Below, in pieces: positions 47,453 to 58,707 of a stretch of 64,000 bases of DNA. The DNA comes from Butyriboletus loyo (lineage: Eukaryota > Basidiomycota > Agaricomycetes > Boletales > Boletaceae). How positions within the stretch are numbered: the first letter of the stretch is position 1; the number at the start of each line of letters is the position of its first letter. The stretch is from positions 1-64,000 of the forward strand of contig JBBPSI010000121.1 in assembly GCA_038093515.1 (NCBI GenBank), in the 5' to 3' direction. Under the pieces are notes generated by a model. It saw nothing but the letters and a program-made list of their open reading frames with translations. It did not search any database and was not told where the DNA came from. Both the position numbers and the translations under genes were made by a program.

Positions 47453-47860
47453 ACACCACCACTGACGATCTCGACATGATGATTCCCACTTGATGCATGT
47501 TTTCCTGACTAGACTCTGCATGGAGAATGACTCGTATAATCTGTACTTTGGACATAATCTTGTAGCGATATCTTTGACTGCTCATTGGCTTCATCGAACG
47601 TTTATATCGTCTTTTAACTCCTTACAAGTGACTTCTGCGTCTTTTTTTTTACCTTTAGAAACACTGGGCAGTCTGATCTCTTTTTACTGACGATGCATAC
47701 TGTAGCTCTATGACACGTATATACGTGCTGTTTTCCAAAGTACGTACTTAGAATAATGTGATGTCCTTGAACGTCTGTATCCGACACATTTGTACCACTG
47801 GCTTGGGTCCCCCATCTTTATAACCAACCTGCTCGTCCACACTCCTCTAACAGCAAACAC
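47453..47860. other. Intergenic: LRR gene 3' end and ERV2-like promoter
   Basis: About 410 bp, T-rich after 47,470. CCATCTTTATAACC near 47,810-47,825, about 45 bp upstream of the ERV2-like ATG, may serve as a TATA-like element. No gene is seen. Confidence 0.45.
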
Positions 47861-49042
47861 ATGGTCTCTCGGTTCGCGCGTTCGTTTTTTGCCATCACCA
47901 TCGCCTTTGTACGAATTCAATCTCAAACCTATTACCTACTCCTGGCTCACATCTGAATCTCTTGACAGTTCGTTCTCGCCACGATCGCATTTCTCCACCC
48001 GCCCTCGCGTGCATACATTGATCCATGGACGGGCGAGTTTTTCGGCGAGGGTGGGGTCGAGAAGGACGTTCGTATGAGTATTCTTCCGTATCCGATTCAG
48101 ACTGGTGCTACTTCCGGGTCGGGAGCTGAGGGCAAGGGCAATGGCGAGGGGATGAAAGTGGGCGCTGGAGGGGTGATCATGTCCAAGCTGGGAAACGAGA
48201 CTGCCAAGTGCGTTTTCGGGCTCGTTTGTTCTTGTCTTTTCTCTTGTTGAACGGATTTGCTCAACGCGGGGATGACATCAGGGCAGAACTGGGACGGTCG
48301 ACGTGGAAATTGCTGTGCGTCCTCCCCCTCTTCTTCATTTCTCTTTCTTTCTTTTGTCCTGATGTGAGGTGTTGTTTTTTCAATGACCGGTGGACGCTTG
48401 AAAGGTAGTCACACCATGACGTTGCGATACCCAGAGGTACGTGCCCTTTGACCGCACCGAGGATGTGGAGCCCGATGCCAGATGGTGGATACCTAACACG
48501 TGTTCCACTTACATTAATGTTGTTCTTTCAGAATCCGACACAAGACGAACGAGAAGCGTTGGAAGCGTACATGTATCTCACGTCCCGTTTATACCCCTGT
48601 GGTGAATGTGCGGCCGAGTTTCAAGCCCTGTTGAAGGAGTTACCACCACAGGTGTGTTGCAGGCGTCCATTGATCAAAAGGTCGTCGGGCAAATCCCTTA
48701 CGTCTCACGTTTCTAGACGGCGTCGCGTCTGTCCGCGAGTCTATGGTACGCCCGTCGTGTCCTGGGCATGCGCACGTAGGGTTGAGAGAGGACACGTCTA
48801 GGTTGTGTTCGGTGCATAACGAGGTCAACGTTCGGCTCGGTAAGCCGATTTTCGACTGTTCGAGACTCGATGCAAAGTACGATTGTGGATGCGGTGATGC
48901 GACGGCATCCACGTCGACGACGCACACACGACCAACGTCGAGTTCGGACGACACGGGCGCAGTGGAACCAATCGATCTCGAGTGGGACGTGGCCAAGGAC
49001 GACGTGACAGGGGTCAGGATGATCAAAGGTGGGCGGCGGTAA
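47861..49042 (+). CDS. ERV2: FAD-linked sulfhydryl oxidase, ERV2-type
   Basis: A small thiol oxidase that makes disulfides with FAD and oxygen, feeding oxidative folding in the ER. Exon 1 begins MVSRFARSFFAITIAFF, a signal anchor completed across an intron by FVLATIAFLHPP. The Erv/ALR fold follows: AELGRSTWKLLHTMTLRYPE, then EREALEAYMYLTSRLYPCGE with the active-site CxxC in PCGEC, then ASLWLCSVHNEVNVRLGK with the FAD-binding C-H-N pattern, and FDCSRLDAKYDCGCG. The N-terminal anchor favours Erv2 (ER) over Erv1 (mitochondria). A C-terminal extension of about 50 Ser/Thr/Asp-rich residues ends at 49042. Introns sit around 47,910, 48,209, 48,330, 48,436, 48,651 and 48,745. Confidence 0.9.
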
Positions 49043-49431
49043 CGATTGGGGTTTGGGGCGACTTTTCGTGGTGGCATCTCGGGTGGGTGATGTTTCTTTG
49101 CGTTGGATTTCGTTCAGCTCAGGCCCAGATGTCTTTTTCTCACTAGCTTTTGATTGTTTTTTATTCGTGCGGACGCATAGTATCGTCAGCTAGCTTATTT
49201 ACATTACGATCGGGGATGATGCATCGATGGCTCTGGGGCTTCTCCCTAGCGGGGTTAGAACGGCGCGAGTATATAAATCATGCACCGTTTTACGTGTTTC
49301 TCCTTGCACATTACCCCCATTTCAACTCTCGTCTTGTTTTTGTTCGTCGAGTCGTTGTCGTCTCCCTGGACCTTGCACAAAAATGGGGACATCCCTATCA
49401 GGTGCCCGGATACAAATTACACATGCCATTG
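49043..49431. other. Intergenic, convergent 3' ends
   Basis: About 390 bp between the ERV2-like stop and the panB stop. It is T-rich and must hold both terminators. No gene is seen. Confidence 0.5.
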
Positions 49432-50619
49432 TTAAAGCGTATGTAGCTCTGTCTTCTTTTCCGTCGTTTCATCCAACTCATTCGTACACGAGAGTGCGCT
49501 CGTCCGAATCTCGGCGGGTCGGGCGGTCTCTGCGCCGCCACTCTCCTCCCGGTGCGACGCGGCGTCGGTTCCGCTATCCGATGATCTCTGTTCTCTGGCA
49601 TGCTCGATGAGCGTGCCAAGTCGAGCCTCCTGGGCTTGAGTACGCAAGAAAGACTCCCACTGTGTAGGGTCTATGGCATATCCCTCCCGTTCTGGGTTGG
49701 GGAAGGATCCGTCCTTGACAGCATGTACGTATGCTGCTACCCCGCGCTCAACCTCTTTTCGAACGTCGCCGAAATGCCGGACGAACCTGTGAGAGAGGAT
49801 GGTGTGAGAAAGGGTAGGAGGTGGAGGGACGGGCTAGCGAATGACGCACTTGGCCTTGTGGCCATGCCATGTGCCGAGCATATCGTCCCACACGAGCACC
49901 TGCCCGTTCGTCCTGGGACCAGCGCCGATGCCGATAGTCGGTATCTTGACCTTGCGAGTGATGTACTCGCCCAGCAGACTGGGCATGGCTTCTAACACGA
50001 TGGCGAATGCGCCGGCCTTTTCGAGGGCTAGTGCGGCACGTACAAGGGAATCGGCGGATGCAGCGGTGCGTCCCTGTACGCGGTATCCGGAAAGGGAGGT
50101 GGAGCGTTGTGGTAGGAGACCGATATGGGCCATGACGGAAATGCCGATCTGGGTGAGTGCGGAGACGTGTGGGGCGATTTCCTGGCCGCCCTCGAGTTTG
50201 ACGGCGTCGACGTGGCCCTCTTGGATGATGCGTACGGCTGCGCGCACGGCATCTTGGGGACTGGATGCGTAGGTGCCAAAGGGCATGTCGGCGACGAGCA
50301 AGGGGGTGGTTGTGCCGCGTGCGACGGCGCGGCAATGATGGAGCATTTCGTCGAGGGTGAGACGGGTTGTGGAGGAGTAGCCGAGACAGACCTGGGCGAG
50401 GGAGTCGCCAATGAGGGTGATGTCGACGGGGTGGGCGGAGCAGGCGCGAGCGGTGGGGAAGTCGTAGGCTGTGAGGACGGAGATGGGGGTATTTGCGGCG
50501 CGGAGGTCGGCGAGGCGCGCGATGGTGGTTTTCTTGGACGAGGGGGGAATTACGCTCATCTGGCGTCGCTGGTTGATGGCATTTCGGACGATGGGGGACA
50601 CGACGCGGATGGTAAACAT
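49432..50619 (-). CDS. ECM31: Ketopantoate hydroxymethyltransferase
   Basis: The first enzyme of pantothenate (vitamin B5) synthesis: it adds a hydroxymethyl group from methylene-tetrahydrofolate to 2-oxoisovalerate, probably in mitochondria. Start MFTIRVVSPIVRNAINQRRQ, a basic targeting-type leader. Then ISVLTAYDFPTARACS, ITLIGDSLAQVCLGYSST, LLVADMPFGTYASSPQDA, VKLEGGQEIAPH, VMAHIGLLPQRS and GIGAGPRTNGQVLVWDDMLG, covering metal and substrate sites. One intron splits AK|FVRHFGDV (the donor follows KAK). After the usual end (near FPNPEREGYAI) there is an extra hydrophilic tail of more than 60 residues ending KKTELHTL at 49432. The bacterial name is panB. Confidence 0.93.
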
Positions 50620-50765
50620 GAGAGCGAGATGGCAGAGAGCATTCGTCCGCTCGACAATATTTCTGTGTCGCGAACCTGAGATCGGCGAGACCGGTATTAT
50701 ATTCGCCACGTGATCTACTACTGGTGACAAATCCCCCCACGTTCCACTTCGTCCAAGTCCAACAC
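50620..50765. promoter_or_regulatory. Compact divergent promoter: panB-type gene and AT-hook gene
   Basis: Only 146 bp separate two start codons facing away from each other, so the promoters must overlap. A palindromic-looking CACGTGATC lies near 50,708-50,716. Its role is not known. Confidence 0.5.
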
Positions 50766-52473
50766 ATGCCCAAAGCTCGACAACGACCAGACACCTCCGT
50801 CGCCGACGACCACGTCAGCGAGACAGACGTCGGCGACCTCAGCGACGACGAAAACGACGAAAACAAGCCCATCAACATCGAAAATGCATTTTCGCATCTC
50901 CACCACTCGTCCTCCCTCCTCGTCCTCCACACGCCCCTCTCCCATTCCCGCACGTCCCACGACACTGCGCTCCAGGACATCACCGACCAGTTCTTCCACC
51001 CGCCCTCCCCCTCCCCCGTCCGCGTTTCAAAACTAAAGCACTCCCCTCCCCATACCATTGAGCCACCCCGACGACCCAAGAAACCAAAGTCCCTCGCCTA
51101 CCCCGCAGACCCACCCAACTGGCTCTACTCCCGCTCCTCCTCGTCCCTCCCACCAAGCTCCCCCTTTCCACCATCGACCACCAACGTCGACCATGCGCAC
51201 CTCACGGATCGTTCTGTGCATCATCCCACCACCCTTCGGCACGCCTACTACCTTGGTACGCCCTCCAGAGCCTCCGACTCGGACCCATTCGGGTTCATCG
51301 CCGTCGAACGCGCGCTCAAGGCTAAACGCGTCGCCCCCGCACTAGTACCACACAAACCCACCTCGCGTATCAGCGCCGTCAAATCGCCCCCACGGAGTAC
51401 CGTCCTCCCTTCTGCCCTTTCCCACGCCCATCCCTCCGTCTTTGCGTCGTTTTTGCAGCTCGACGTGCCCGTCCCGACGAACAATGAAGATATCGAGGGG
51501 TTGTACGCGGACGAGCCCGTCGCTGGGCCATCCCATGCTCATGTGCCGCCCTTGTTGTTGATGAACAGCGACCAGCCGTCTGGGCAGATCGACGCAATCT
51601 GTTCGCAGCCCATGTTTCCCGATCCCCTCCGCACCCCGCGCAAGCGCAAGCGTCGCGCTTCCCCAACCCCCGACGGAGACCCGGATCCAGACGGGGAAGG
51701 GACGGATGTTCCCTCTAGTCCATCCCCCGTCAAGCTCTCCGTGGGTGCGGGTTCCTATACTCATCGCCGTCCGGGCAGCGTTCGGTTGGGTCATACCCCC
51801 GTTCTCAAACTCACCCGTGCGCAAACGCGGGCTGCGGATACAGGTACGGGTACAGGCAGGCTACCCACCACTAACGCGTCCCGGACGAGACGCGTCAAGA
51901 CCTCGCATCAACATATCCCTACGCCCTCGTCCACTTGTCCGAGTGTCAGCTCGAGGCAATCGACCGCACCGCCAACGCCTGTCCCCCCAAGACGGAGTAC
52001 GCGGCAGGCAGCGGTGGGTGCGAGGGCCAAGCTCAAGGGTACGACGAGGACGAGCGATACAGAGGATGGGGACGGTCGGATGAAGCTACGGTCGAGGAGC
52101 ATCAAGACGAACAAGGAGAGCAAGACCACCAAGCCAACTGGCCGAGCCAAGCATCCGCCGTCTACATCCGAGGCCGCGTCGCCAAAGACCCAAAAGGCTA
52201 CGACGACAAAACCGGTGCGTGGTCGGCCCAAGGGGAGGTCCAACACAAAGGACACCAAGGGCAAGGGTAAAGCACAACCTCTGAAGAACGTACTAGACCT
52301 GTCGGATGATACGCGGGAGGTAAGTTCTGTTTGGCTATGAGACGCGTCCCAGAAGATGCTGACGATGTTTGTCTTTTTTTCAGAAGTACGAAAAGGAGCG
52401 GCGAGGACGTTTGGAGTATTTCAAACGCCTGGAGGAATACCAGATACAAAAGGAGAACGTGTATGTTGTATGA
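50766..52473 (+). CDS. AT-hook nuclear protein, unknown role
   Basis: Begins MPKARQRPDTSVADDHVSET with an acidic stretch and continues as a long Pro/Ser-rich, probably disordered protein of about 540 residues. It carries several basic clusters (RTPRKRKRRASPT, TRRVKTSHQ), and an AT-hook core KPVRGRPKGRSN near the C-terminus. A 60-bp intron at 52,320 joins LSDDTRE to a last exon reading KYEKERRGRLEYFKRLEEYQ and ending KENVYVV at 52473. That charged helix is the only part that looks well folded, so it may be the conserved functional piece. The composition suggests a DNA- or chromatin-associated protein. The minus-strand frames over the same bases are shadows of codon bias. Confidence 0.7.
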
Positions 52474-52572
52474 GCTTTTCGTTGGGTGCCGGCGCCCTGT
52501 TTGTTTTCCAGAGAGAAGTCGTGAAGGCAATCTGTGTTGTATATACAGCGTACGATGCTATAGGGCTCAAGC

Positions 52573-54311
52573 CTAATTAAACTGTTCTGCGTCTATCGAC
52601 GATAATGATGATTGAAAAGTAGATTGTGCTCGAGGCTCCCGTATGTACGTCGTTTTGAGCGACAGATCGAACAGACCTTCCTCCATCTCAGACGTGCGCT
52701 CAGGACTCGACCTTTCCACCGGCATACCCCTACAAATGATCCGCAAGACATTGTCCGTCGCAAACTTGAGCCACGTCGATCCCCCCACATTCCGACCCTC
52801 CCTGTGGAGGAGGAAACAGACGTACGTCCGCCCAACCTGGAGTTTCCCCCGATGACTCCGTCGACCCGGTCTGTAATTGAGTATACACGCGTGCAGATCA
52901 ACGGCGTCGCGAATATGCTGGAGTCGGCCCGAACCACAGACAACGGCGACGTCGCCATACACGCCCAGCGTCGTCGCGGCGCTCGACCTTGGTCGCAGCG
53001 TCACGATAAACGACCCCTCCACTCCTGGTCCCGCCTTCTCTGTTGACGCTGACATGAACTCCATCGGAATCAGCGGCAGCGTCGTCAACCGCAACCCATG
53101 CGACGTCAACTCAAACGCCGCCATCCCCACCTCCCCGCTCACCATCGCTTCGTCCCACCTCGGATAACACACTGGCGAATACGGCAATGCGGGATGTCCC
53201 TCCGACGCCTGTCCAGCCCATGCAAACACGTCCCACGCAGGACGCCTTGCTATGATCTCACGGACGAGTCTCGGAAATGCCCTTTCGCCCTCGCCGTATG
53301 TGACCGGGAGGTGGACGTCGAGGATGCCAAAGAGGCAGTACGTGGCGTCTTCGATCCGCGTGGTCTTGCGCGTCGAGGCCCAGGACATAATTTCCCAGAT
53401 ACCACGGCCTTTGATGCCGCGGCTATTGTCTGCGACGACGACGTCCCGAGGGATTCCCGTCACGGTCGACAGAGTAGACATGAGCGTCGGATCATCCTTG
53501 TCGTTGGCGAATGTCGTGAACGGACGCCATTTCTGGTCGTAAAACTTGATCCGACGGGGGGCCAAGAGCTCCTGCAACGTCCAGCCCCGTTTGAACCATG
53601 GTTCACGCTCAAGATCTGCCAGCGAGGACGAGGCGGCGAGGTGAACGATACACACATGTGCGTGAGCGTACCACTTGAACATGGCGTGGATGGCCTCGCT
53701 GAGTTCGGCCGTGTTGGTCTTGTCGATGCAACACGTGTCGGACCAGACGAGTTTGTATCCGAGCTTGCGTGCTGTCTCGCAGAGCCGTACGAGCTTGGCG
53801 AGACCGGCGCTCTTGATGTTGCGCTGCCTGCCGAGGGTGGGAGAGACCGAGGCAGAGATTTCTTGATAGCTCGGCTCGCGGTCCGTCCAGCGGTGCGAAA
53901 AGATGGCGTATCGCACGACGTCGCGGATGGTCTCTCGGAAGGCCGCCTTGCGCGGTTTGACGTAGATGGCTGTTTCGGGGTGCATGTCCACCCCGACGGT
54001 GCGCATCCGTTTCTGAATGTCCTCGTCGGTGATGCAGGCGATGTCTGAGGAGAAGACGTCATAGACAGCGTTGCGTTCGACGAATCTGAGGCTGGAGGTG
54101 TCGATGAGGCGAGCGGGGATGTGGTTGTCGATGTAGTGTCGGAATGCGTCAGCGATGTGGGGTTGCGCCTGTGAGGCAGAGGGGGTTCATTATCGGTGCC
54201 AAGATGGGGGCAATAGATAGTGCTCACCTGGAGCGGTTCTACCAATTGACTTTGTCTCCTGAAATCGAGCCAGGGAAACAGCGAGATGGTATTTGTGCGT
54301 CCTCGCAGCAT
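52573..54311 (-). CDS. HET-domain protein
   Basis: A HET (heterokaryon incompatibility) domain protein. In ascomycetes such proteins trigger non-self recognition cell death; in mushrooms the role of most is unknown. Exon 1 (MLRGRTNTISLFPWLDFRRQ to EPLQ) joins by a ~55-bp intron to AQPHIADAFRHYIDNHIPAR. HET segments are RYAIFSHRWTDREPSYQE, LVWSDTCCIDKTNTAELSEA, MFKWYAHAHVCIVHL, WFKRGWTLQELLAPRRIKFY and EDATYCLFGILDVHLPVTYG. The rest (to 52573, ending DAEQFN) has no added NACHT or ankyrin repeats that I can see. A diverged copy of exon 1 and its upstream lies next to it at 54,575-54,860. Confidence 0.88.
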
Positions 54312-54574
54312 GATCCGAATGTTGCATGGGGATGAACGTCCGGGGTCGTGCCGTAGTTATACTCTACCCCTGCCAGCACTTGCTGTGGAGTTTCAGCGAC
54401 CAAGGGACATAGCCTACGACCAGCCATCGCACAACGTGCGCGATGAGCGCGCAAGAACGTTGAACATGTGTGTGACGTACGGTCCTACCAATGCGTGTGG
54501 ATGCGAAGTTCGACCATGAGGGAGGCCCAAAAAGTCGCAGTTGGCAGTGATCGCGGGCACTAATCAAAGAGACC

Positions 54575-54860
54575 GGCCAGTGCAAATTGATCTCAGCTTC
54601 GTCTATTCGCAAGAAAATCGCGAGACAGTGTTTGTGACGCCCGGGCGGCCTGAGCATGATCTGAATCACCTGTGGGGTGGAGAGCACGGTCGTCCACAAT
54701 TTTACTCCACCCGCCTGACCACCCAGCCATCGCACAACGTGTACGACGAGCGCGCGGGAATGTTGACCATGCGTGTTCCTGCGTGTGGAGGCCCAAACAA
54801 GTCAGAGTTGGCAGTAAGCACGGATCAAGAACTTGCCAAGCAGTGCAAACCGACCGCAGT
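54575..54860 (-). pseudogene. Partial duplicate of the HET gene 5' end
   Basis: A diverged second copy of the HET gene's upstream and exon 1. The shared core CCAGCCATCGCACAACGTG occurs at about 54,421 and 54,724, followed in both by similar sequence around GAGCGCGC and GTTGA.CATG. On the minus strand, the exon-1 counterpart opens MLRPPGRHKHCLAIFLRIDE against MLRGRTNTISLFPWLDF in the gene, with the same reading phase. No HET-domain exons follow; instead the gene itself follows. It is therefore a tandem partial duplication whose outer copy lost its body, and it now forms part of the DPH5 upstream region. Confidence 0.6.
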
Positions 54861-54876
54861 AACTTACATCGACACG

Positions 54877-56070
54877 ATGCTCTACGTGATCGGACTGGGT
54901 CTCTGCGACGAAAAGGACATCACCGTCCGTGGCTTGGAGGCAAGTACCCCGACAGTTTACCTTCGAGAACAGCATCCAGATCCACGCTCATCTCGCGTAC
55001 AAGGCCGTTCGGTCTTCCACCCGGGTCTACCTCGAAGCCTACACCAGCATCCTCATGGTCCAAAAAGAACGCCTGGCAAGTCGAAATCCCATCCGCGCCC
55101 CGTCATCCTCGCCCTGATCGCATTGCTTTTCTTTCTACCATTGGTGCGCTAAGGAAGCGTTCTACGGAAAACCAATCCTCCTCGCCGATCGGGACATGGT
55201 CGAAACCGACAGCGACAGCATCTTGCACGACGCAGACAACCAAGACGTCGCTTTTCTCGTCGTCGGTGATCCGTTTGGGTAAAACCTTTCTCTCAACCGT
55301 TTCTCCATCTCCTTGACTTTTGACATGACATATCGATCGCGCAACTCGAAAGCGCAACGACCCACATCGACATCGTCCTCCGCGCCCGCGCCAAACAGAT
55401 TCCCGTCCGTATCGTCCACAACGCCTCCATCATGAACGCCGTCGGCGTCTCCGGCCTCCAACTATACACCTTTGGTCAGAGTGTCTCCCTCGTCTTCTTC
55501 ACCGACACGTGGAAACCCGACTCGTTTTACGATCGGATCAAGGAGAACAGCGATCTCGGGTTACACACCCTCGTCTTGTTGGACATTAAAGTCAAGGAAC
55601 AGAGCGAGGAGAATCTGGCAAGGTCCGTCTTTGTCTTCGTTGACCGCCCGGCTGGAGTTTTGAATGATGACGATGATCCTTACGATGATGATAACGACGA
55701 TCATGATGCGACGATCATTAGGGGGAGGAAGATTTATGAGCCTCCGAGGTACATGTCGATCCCCCAGGCCGTCTCACAGCTTCTCGAGATCGAGTCCCTT
55801 CGAGACCAAAAGGTCTTGTCCCCAAATGCCACCCTTGCCATCGCCCTCTCCCGAGTTGGCGGTGACGTTGGCGATCAGCGTATTGTCTGTGGGACCCTGG
55901 AAGAACTCTCCCAACAACCCCCAGAGGTGCTTGGAGAGCCTTTGCATAGCCTCGTCATCGTAGGAAAGCGTCTTCACCATCTCGAAGTCAACTATGCGCA
56001 GGAATATGCTGTGAATAAAGAGACGTGGCGGAGGGTCGCTAGTCAGGAGTACGGTTGTGCGCTAGAATGA
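54877..56070 (+). CDS. DPH5: Diphthine methyl ester synthase
   Basis: The methyltransferase that adds methyl groups to the modified histidine of translation factor eEF2, the second stage of diphthamide synthesis. Start [20 protein letters not shown]. Exons are 54877-54939, 55004-55075, 55154-55278, 55353-55622 and 55722-56070. They give [80 protein letters not shown], and [18 protein letters not shown], all diagnostic. SAM binds at the GDPFGATTHTD region. The first two introns start with GC and not GT (54940 and 55076, both GCAAGT), and only this reading keeps the family sequence. The fourth intron is 99 bp and open in frame. Confidence 0.93.
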
Positions 56071-56197
56071 AATGAAACGAGTTCTTTGTTCGACTCTCAA
56101 AGGTCCAGTTCGCGACTGTTTTCGCGAGCGAGTTGCGAATACCAGGTAAACGAAATTATACGACCTACTATATCCCGTAGTGGCTCTAGACAACGCT
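56071..56197. other. Convergent 3' ends of DPH5 and AsnRS
   Basis: A gap of about 130 bp. The minus-strand frame from the AsnRS gene remains open across it, so the two 3' UTRs probably overlap. Confidence 0.4.
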
Positions 56198-58533
56198 TCA
56201 ATCTCTATTACGTAGGTCACCTCTAAAGGTGTCCGAGATCCAACATCGGGATGCACTCTGTCTTCTAATGTCGATAAGCTCAAGGAGTCGCACGACCAGG
56301 CCATCTCGAGGGTATAGTCAGCACAGCTCTCCGTACCTCTAAAAAGCGTTCCGTACCTTGGGAACAACGAACATTCCCTGATCGTGTATCTGTTCGCCAA
56401 CCACGCGAGGATGCGCTGATATGAGAAAGACATTAGCAAGGGACGACAGTCAACCCAGGACCCTCTCTCACTTCGATGCCAAGACCATATCCACCATGCT
56501 GACAAGTACCGTACTTGCGCAAATCGGTGTACCAGTAATACGGCGTGGGATCGATCCCTTCCTTTGCGTATGCTGCCAGCAGCTCCTCTATGTCTGCTAT
56601 CCTCATCGATCCACCTAGATCCCTCCCTCAGCTTAGCACACTCCCAAAGCGCATCACCACAGAAACTCACCGACGATTTCGCCCACACCCGGCATCAACA
56701 AATCACAACTCTCCGTACACACCGGTCCCGTCTCCCCTTCCTTCCTCGGCATCTTTTGCATATAGAACGCCTTGAGATCCGCAGGGAAAGCATATAAGAA
56801 TATTGGCGTGCCGATAATGTCCGTCATTTGCCGCTCAGCGGCCTCAGCGATATCGTCGCCAATCGCGTGTGGGACCATCACAGGTTTGCCCTCGGCATCC
56901 TTGATGGTGTTGCCATCAGTGTCCTCGGCCTCATGCTGGATACCGTGCTCGTTGAGCCATTGGATCGCATCCGCGTAGGACATGCGTCTGAAAGGTCGGG
57001 CAGGCGCCGTGAAGTTGGGGTTAAGGGACTTGACTAGTGCGGCAGAGGTAGGGTCGGTGAGAAGCTTGTCAATGGACTCGCAGATCTATGCGAGGAGAGG
57101 TGAGTAGTTGAAACCATACAACAAGCAATGAGAACTCGCAATGGCCTCGATATGAGTCATCATTTCGTCAAAGGTTATGAATGCCAATTCTGCTTCCATG
57201 TGCGTATACTCGCTGAGGTGGCGACGGGTGTGACTGTTCAAGCATTGTCAGGGACCCACCTAACGATCGTCCACCAGCAATAAGCTTGCCTGTTTTCGGC
57301 ACGGAAACTCTCTTGAACACAGTATACGTCTCCAAGTGAAGGAAGACAGGTCTCGAGGTATAATTGAGAACTTTGAGTGAGAAAAGCGGGTTGCCCATAA
57401 TAGTCCAACTTGAACAGCGTTGCACCACCTTCAACCTGTGTCTGCACGAGACATGGGGGCGTCACCTCCAAGCAGTGGTGTTCAGCATACGTAGACCGGA
57501 ATGCAGTCAAGAGGGCAGCGCGTAGTCGAAGGACATTGGAAGCCGTTTCACCACGCAGCACGAGATGGCGCAGATCGGCGAGAATGGAAGGATCGGATTG
57601 CTACAAGAGAACGTCACTGGTGAGAAGGCGATCATGCGTCAAAGGACGATACCTCGTTGAGTCTGTTGGTAAAGGCTTCTTCTGCCCCAGGGGAAGCACC
57701 GAGAACCTTCCAGTAGTCCACGACAAGTTCGTGTCCACCGGGGGCGGTGTGACCCTCGGGAACTGCCTTGAGTGTGCCAGTCAGCTCGACAGACGCCTCG
57801 AGCTGCAGTGTGACTGCTTCATATGTTTTGTTCTGGGAAACGTCAGTGGTATTGTCTCCCGGACAGAACCTGCACGTACGGTTTGACCAGTCAGCACCGC
57901 TTGCAGGTGGCCCGTACCATCCCTCAAGACAATAAAAATGATCTCCTGCTGATGACGAAGACGGTGTACCCATCCAGACACGCGCACCCTCTGGCCTCGC
58001 AAGCGTTCTAGGTTCACAATTTTGGACTACCAACACGCACGCGATCAGCAAACACACCCGCGAAAACGAAAACCAGGACCCGGACTCACCTTGGTCGACG
58101 TCGCAAGCGAGGGATCCTCGACAAGCACCACTTTTCGACTCTCCTCGAGCCTCTTTTCACGTCGTTCCTGTCGTTCCCTTGCTTCCTTCTCCTCTGCCTC
58201 CGCTTTCAGCCGTTTCTTTTCGAGTCCTTGTGCGTCTTTCTTGGCCTTTTTGGCCGCAGACTGCGTCGGGGTATCGTATTCTGCATCAGCGTTCTTCCTG
58301 ATCTGGTATACCGTGCTATCGACCTCGGAGGGAGGAGCAGTGAAGATCGCATAGGCGAGGGTCTGATATGGGCGATCGATGGTGCCGTTGCTGGCCGCGT
58401 CGATGCCAGTCGCCTGGTCGATATATATCGTGGACATTCTAGTCAACTTTACTGTCTCTGTTGGAGGAGAAGGGTTGCGCTGGGCTAGCAGATCTTTATA
58501 GTGACTCGGACACGTCCCGGATTTGGTAGCCAT
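56198..58533 (-). CDS. DED81: Asparaginyl-tRNA synthetase, cytosolic type
   Basis: A class II synthetase that charges tRNA-Asn. A Lys/Glu-rich helical extension (KKLK-type, [18 protein letters not shown]) precedes the anticodon-binding OB fold ([20 protein letters not shown]). The catalytic core has [20 protein letters not shown], motif 2 in [55 protein letters not shown] and motif 3 ending [19 protein letters not shown]. The intron inside AEN|SHTRR (57289-57234) starts with GC. The Met at 58533 adds about 32 residues before a more usual start [13 protein letters not shown] (58437). The last exon is uncertain: splicing at 56,356/56,223 gives PRGDLRNRD and a stop at 56198, and without it the frame runs on to 56062. 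Confidence 0.88.
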
Positions 58534-58707
58534 CCGATCCGACGCTCATCGGCAACTCCCGAGCACTGCTATCAGTAACGATGACTCAAACGTTAGACTC
58601 CGTAAATGAATCGTACACCCAATCAAAGATCGAAATATCATACAACCAACTTGCGAGAGCCAGCTCAATATCATTGAGGCTCCCAGAATCCCACCTGGCC
58701 CCCTGCT

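Noticed and set aside
49748..51079. A 443-codon minus-strand frame crossing panB and the AT-hook gene
   Set aside because: It is an out-of-phase shadow of two well-supported genes, Pro/Arg/His-rich from codon bias.
53098..54048. A 316-codon plus-strand frame across the HET gene
   Set aside because: It is antisense to HET-domain motifs in a GC-rich coding region and has no family match.
56062..56350. Read-through C-terminus of AsnRS
   Set aside because: The usual enzyme ends near SLFPR; the extra residues are not conserved and overlap the DPH5 3' end, so an intron with a short last exon is more likely.
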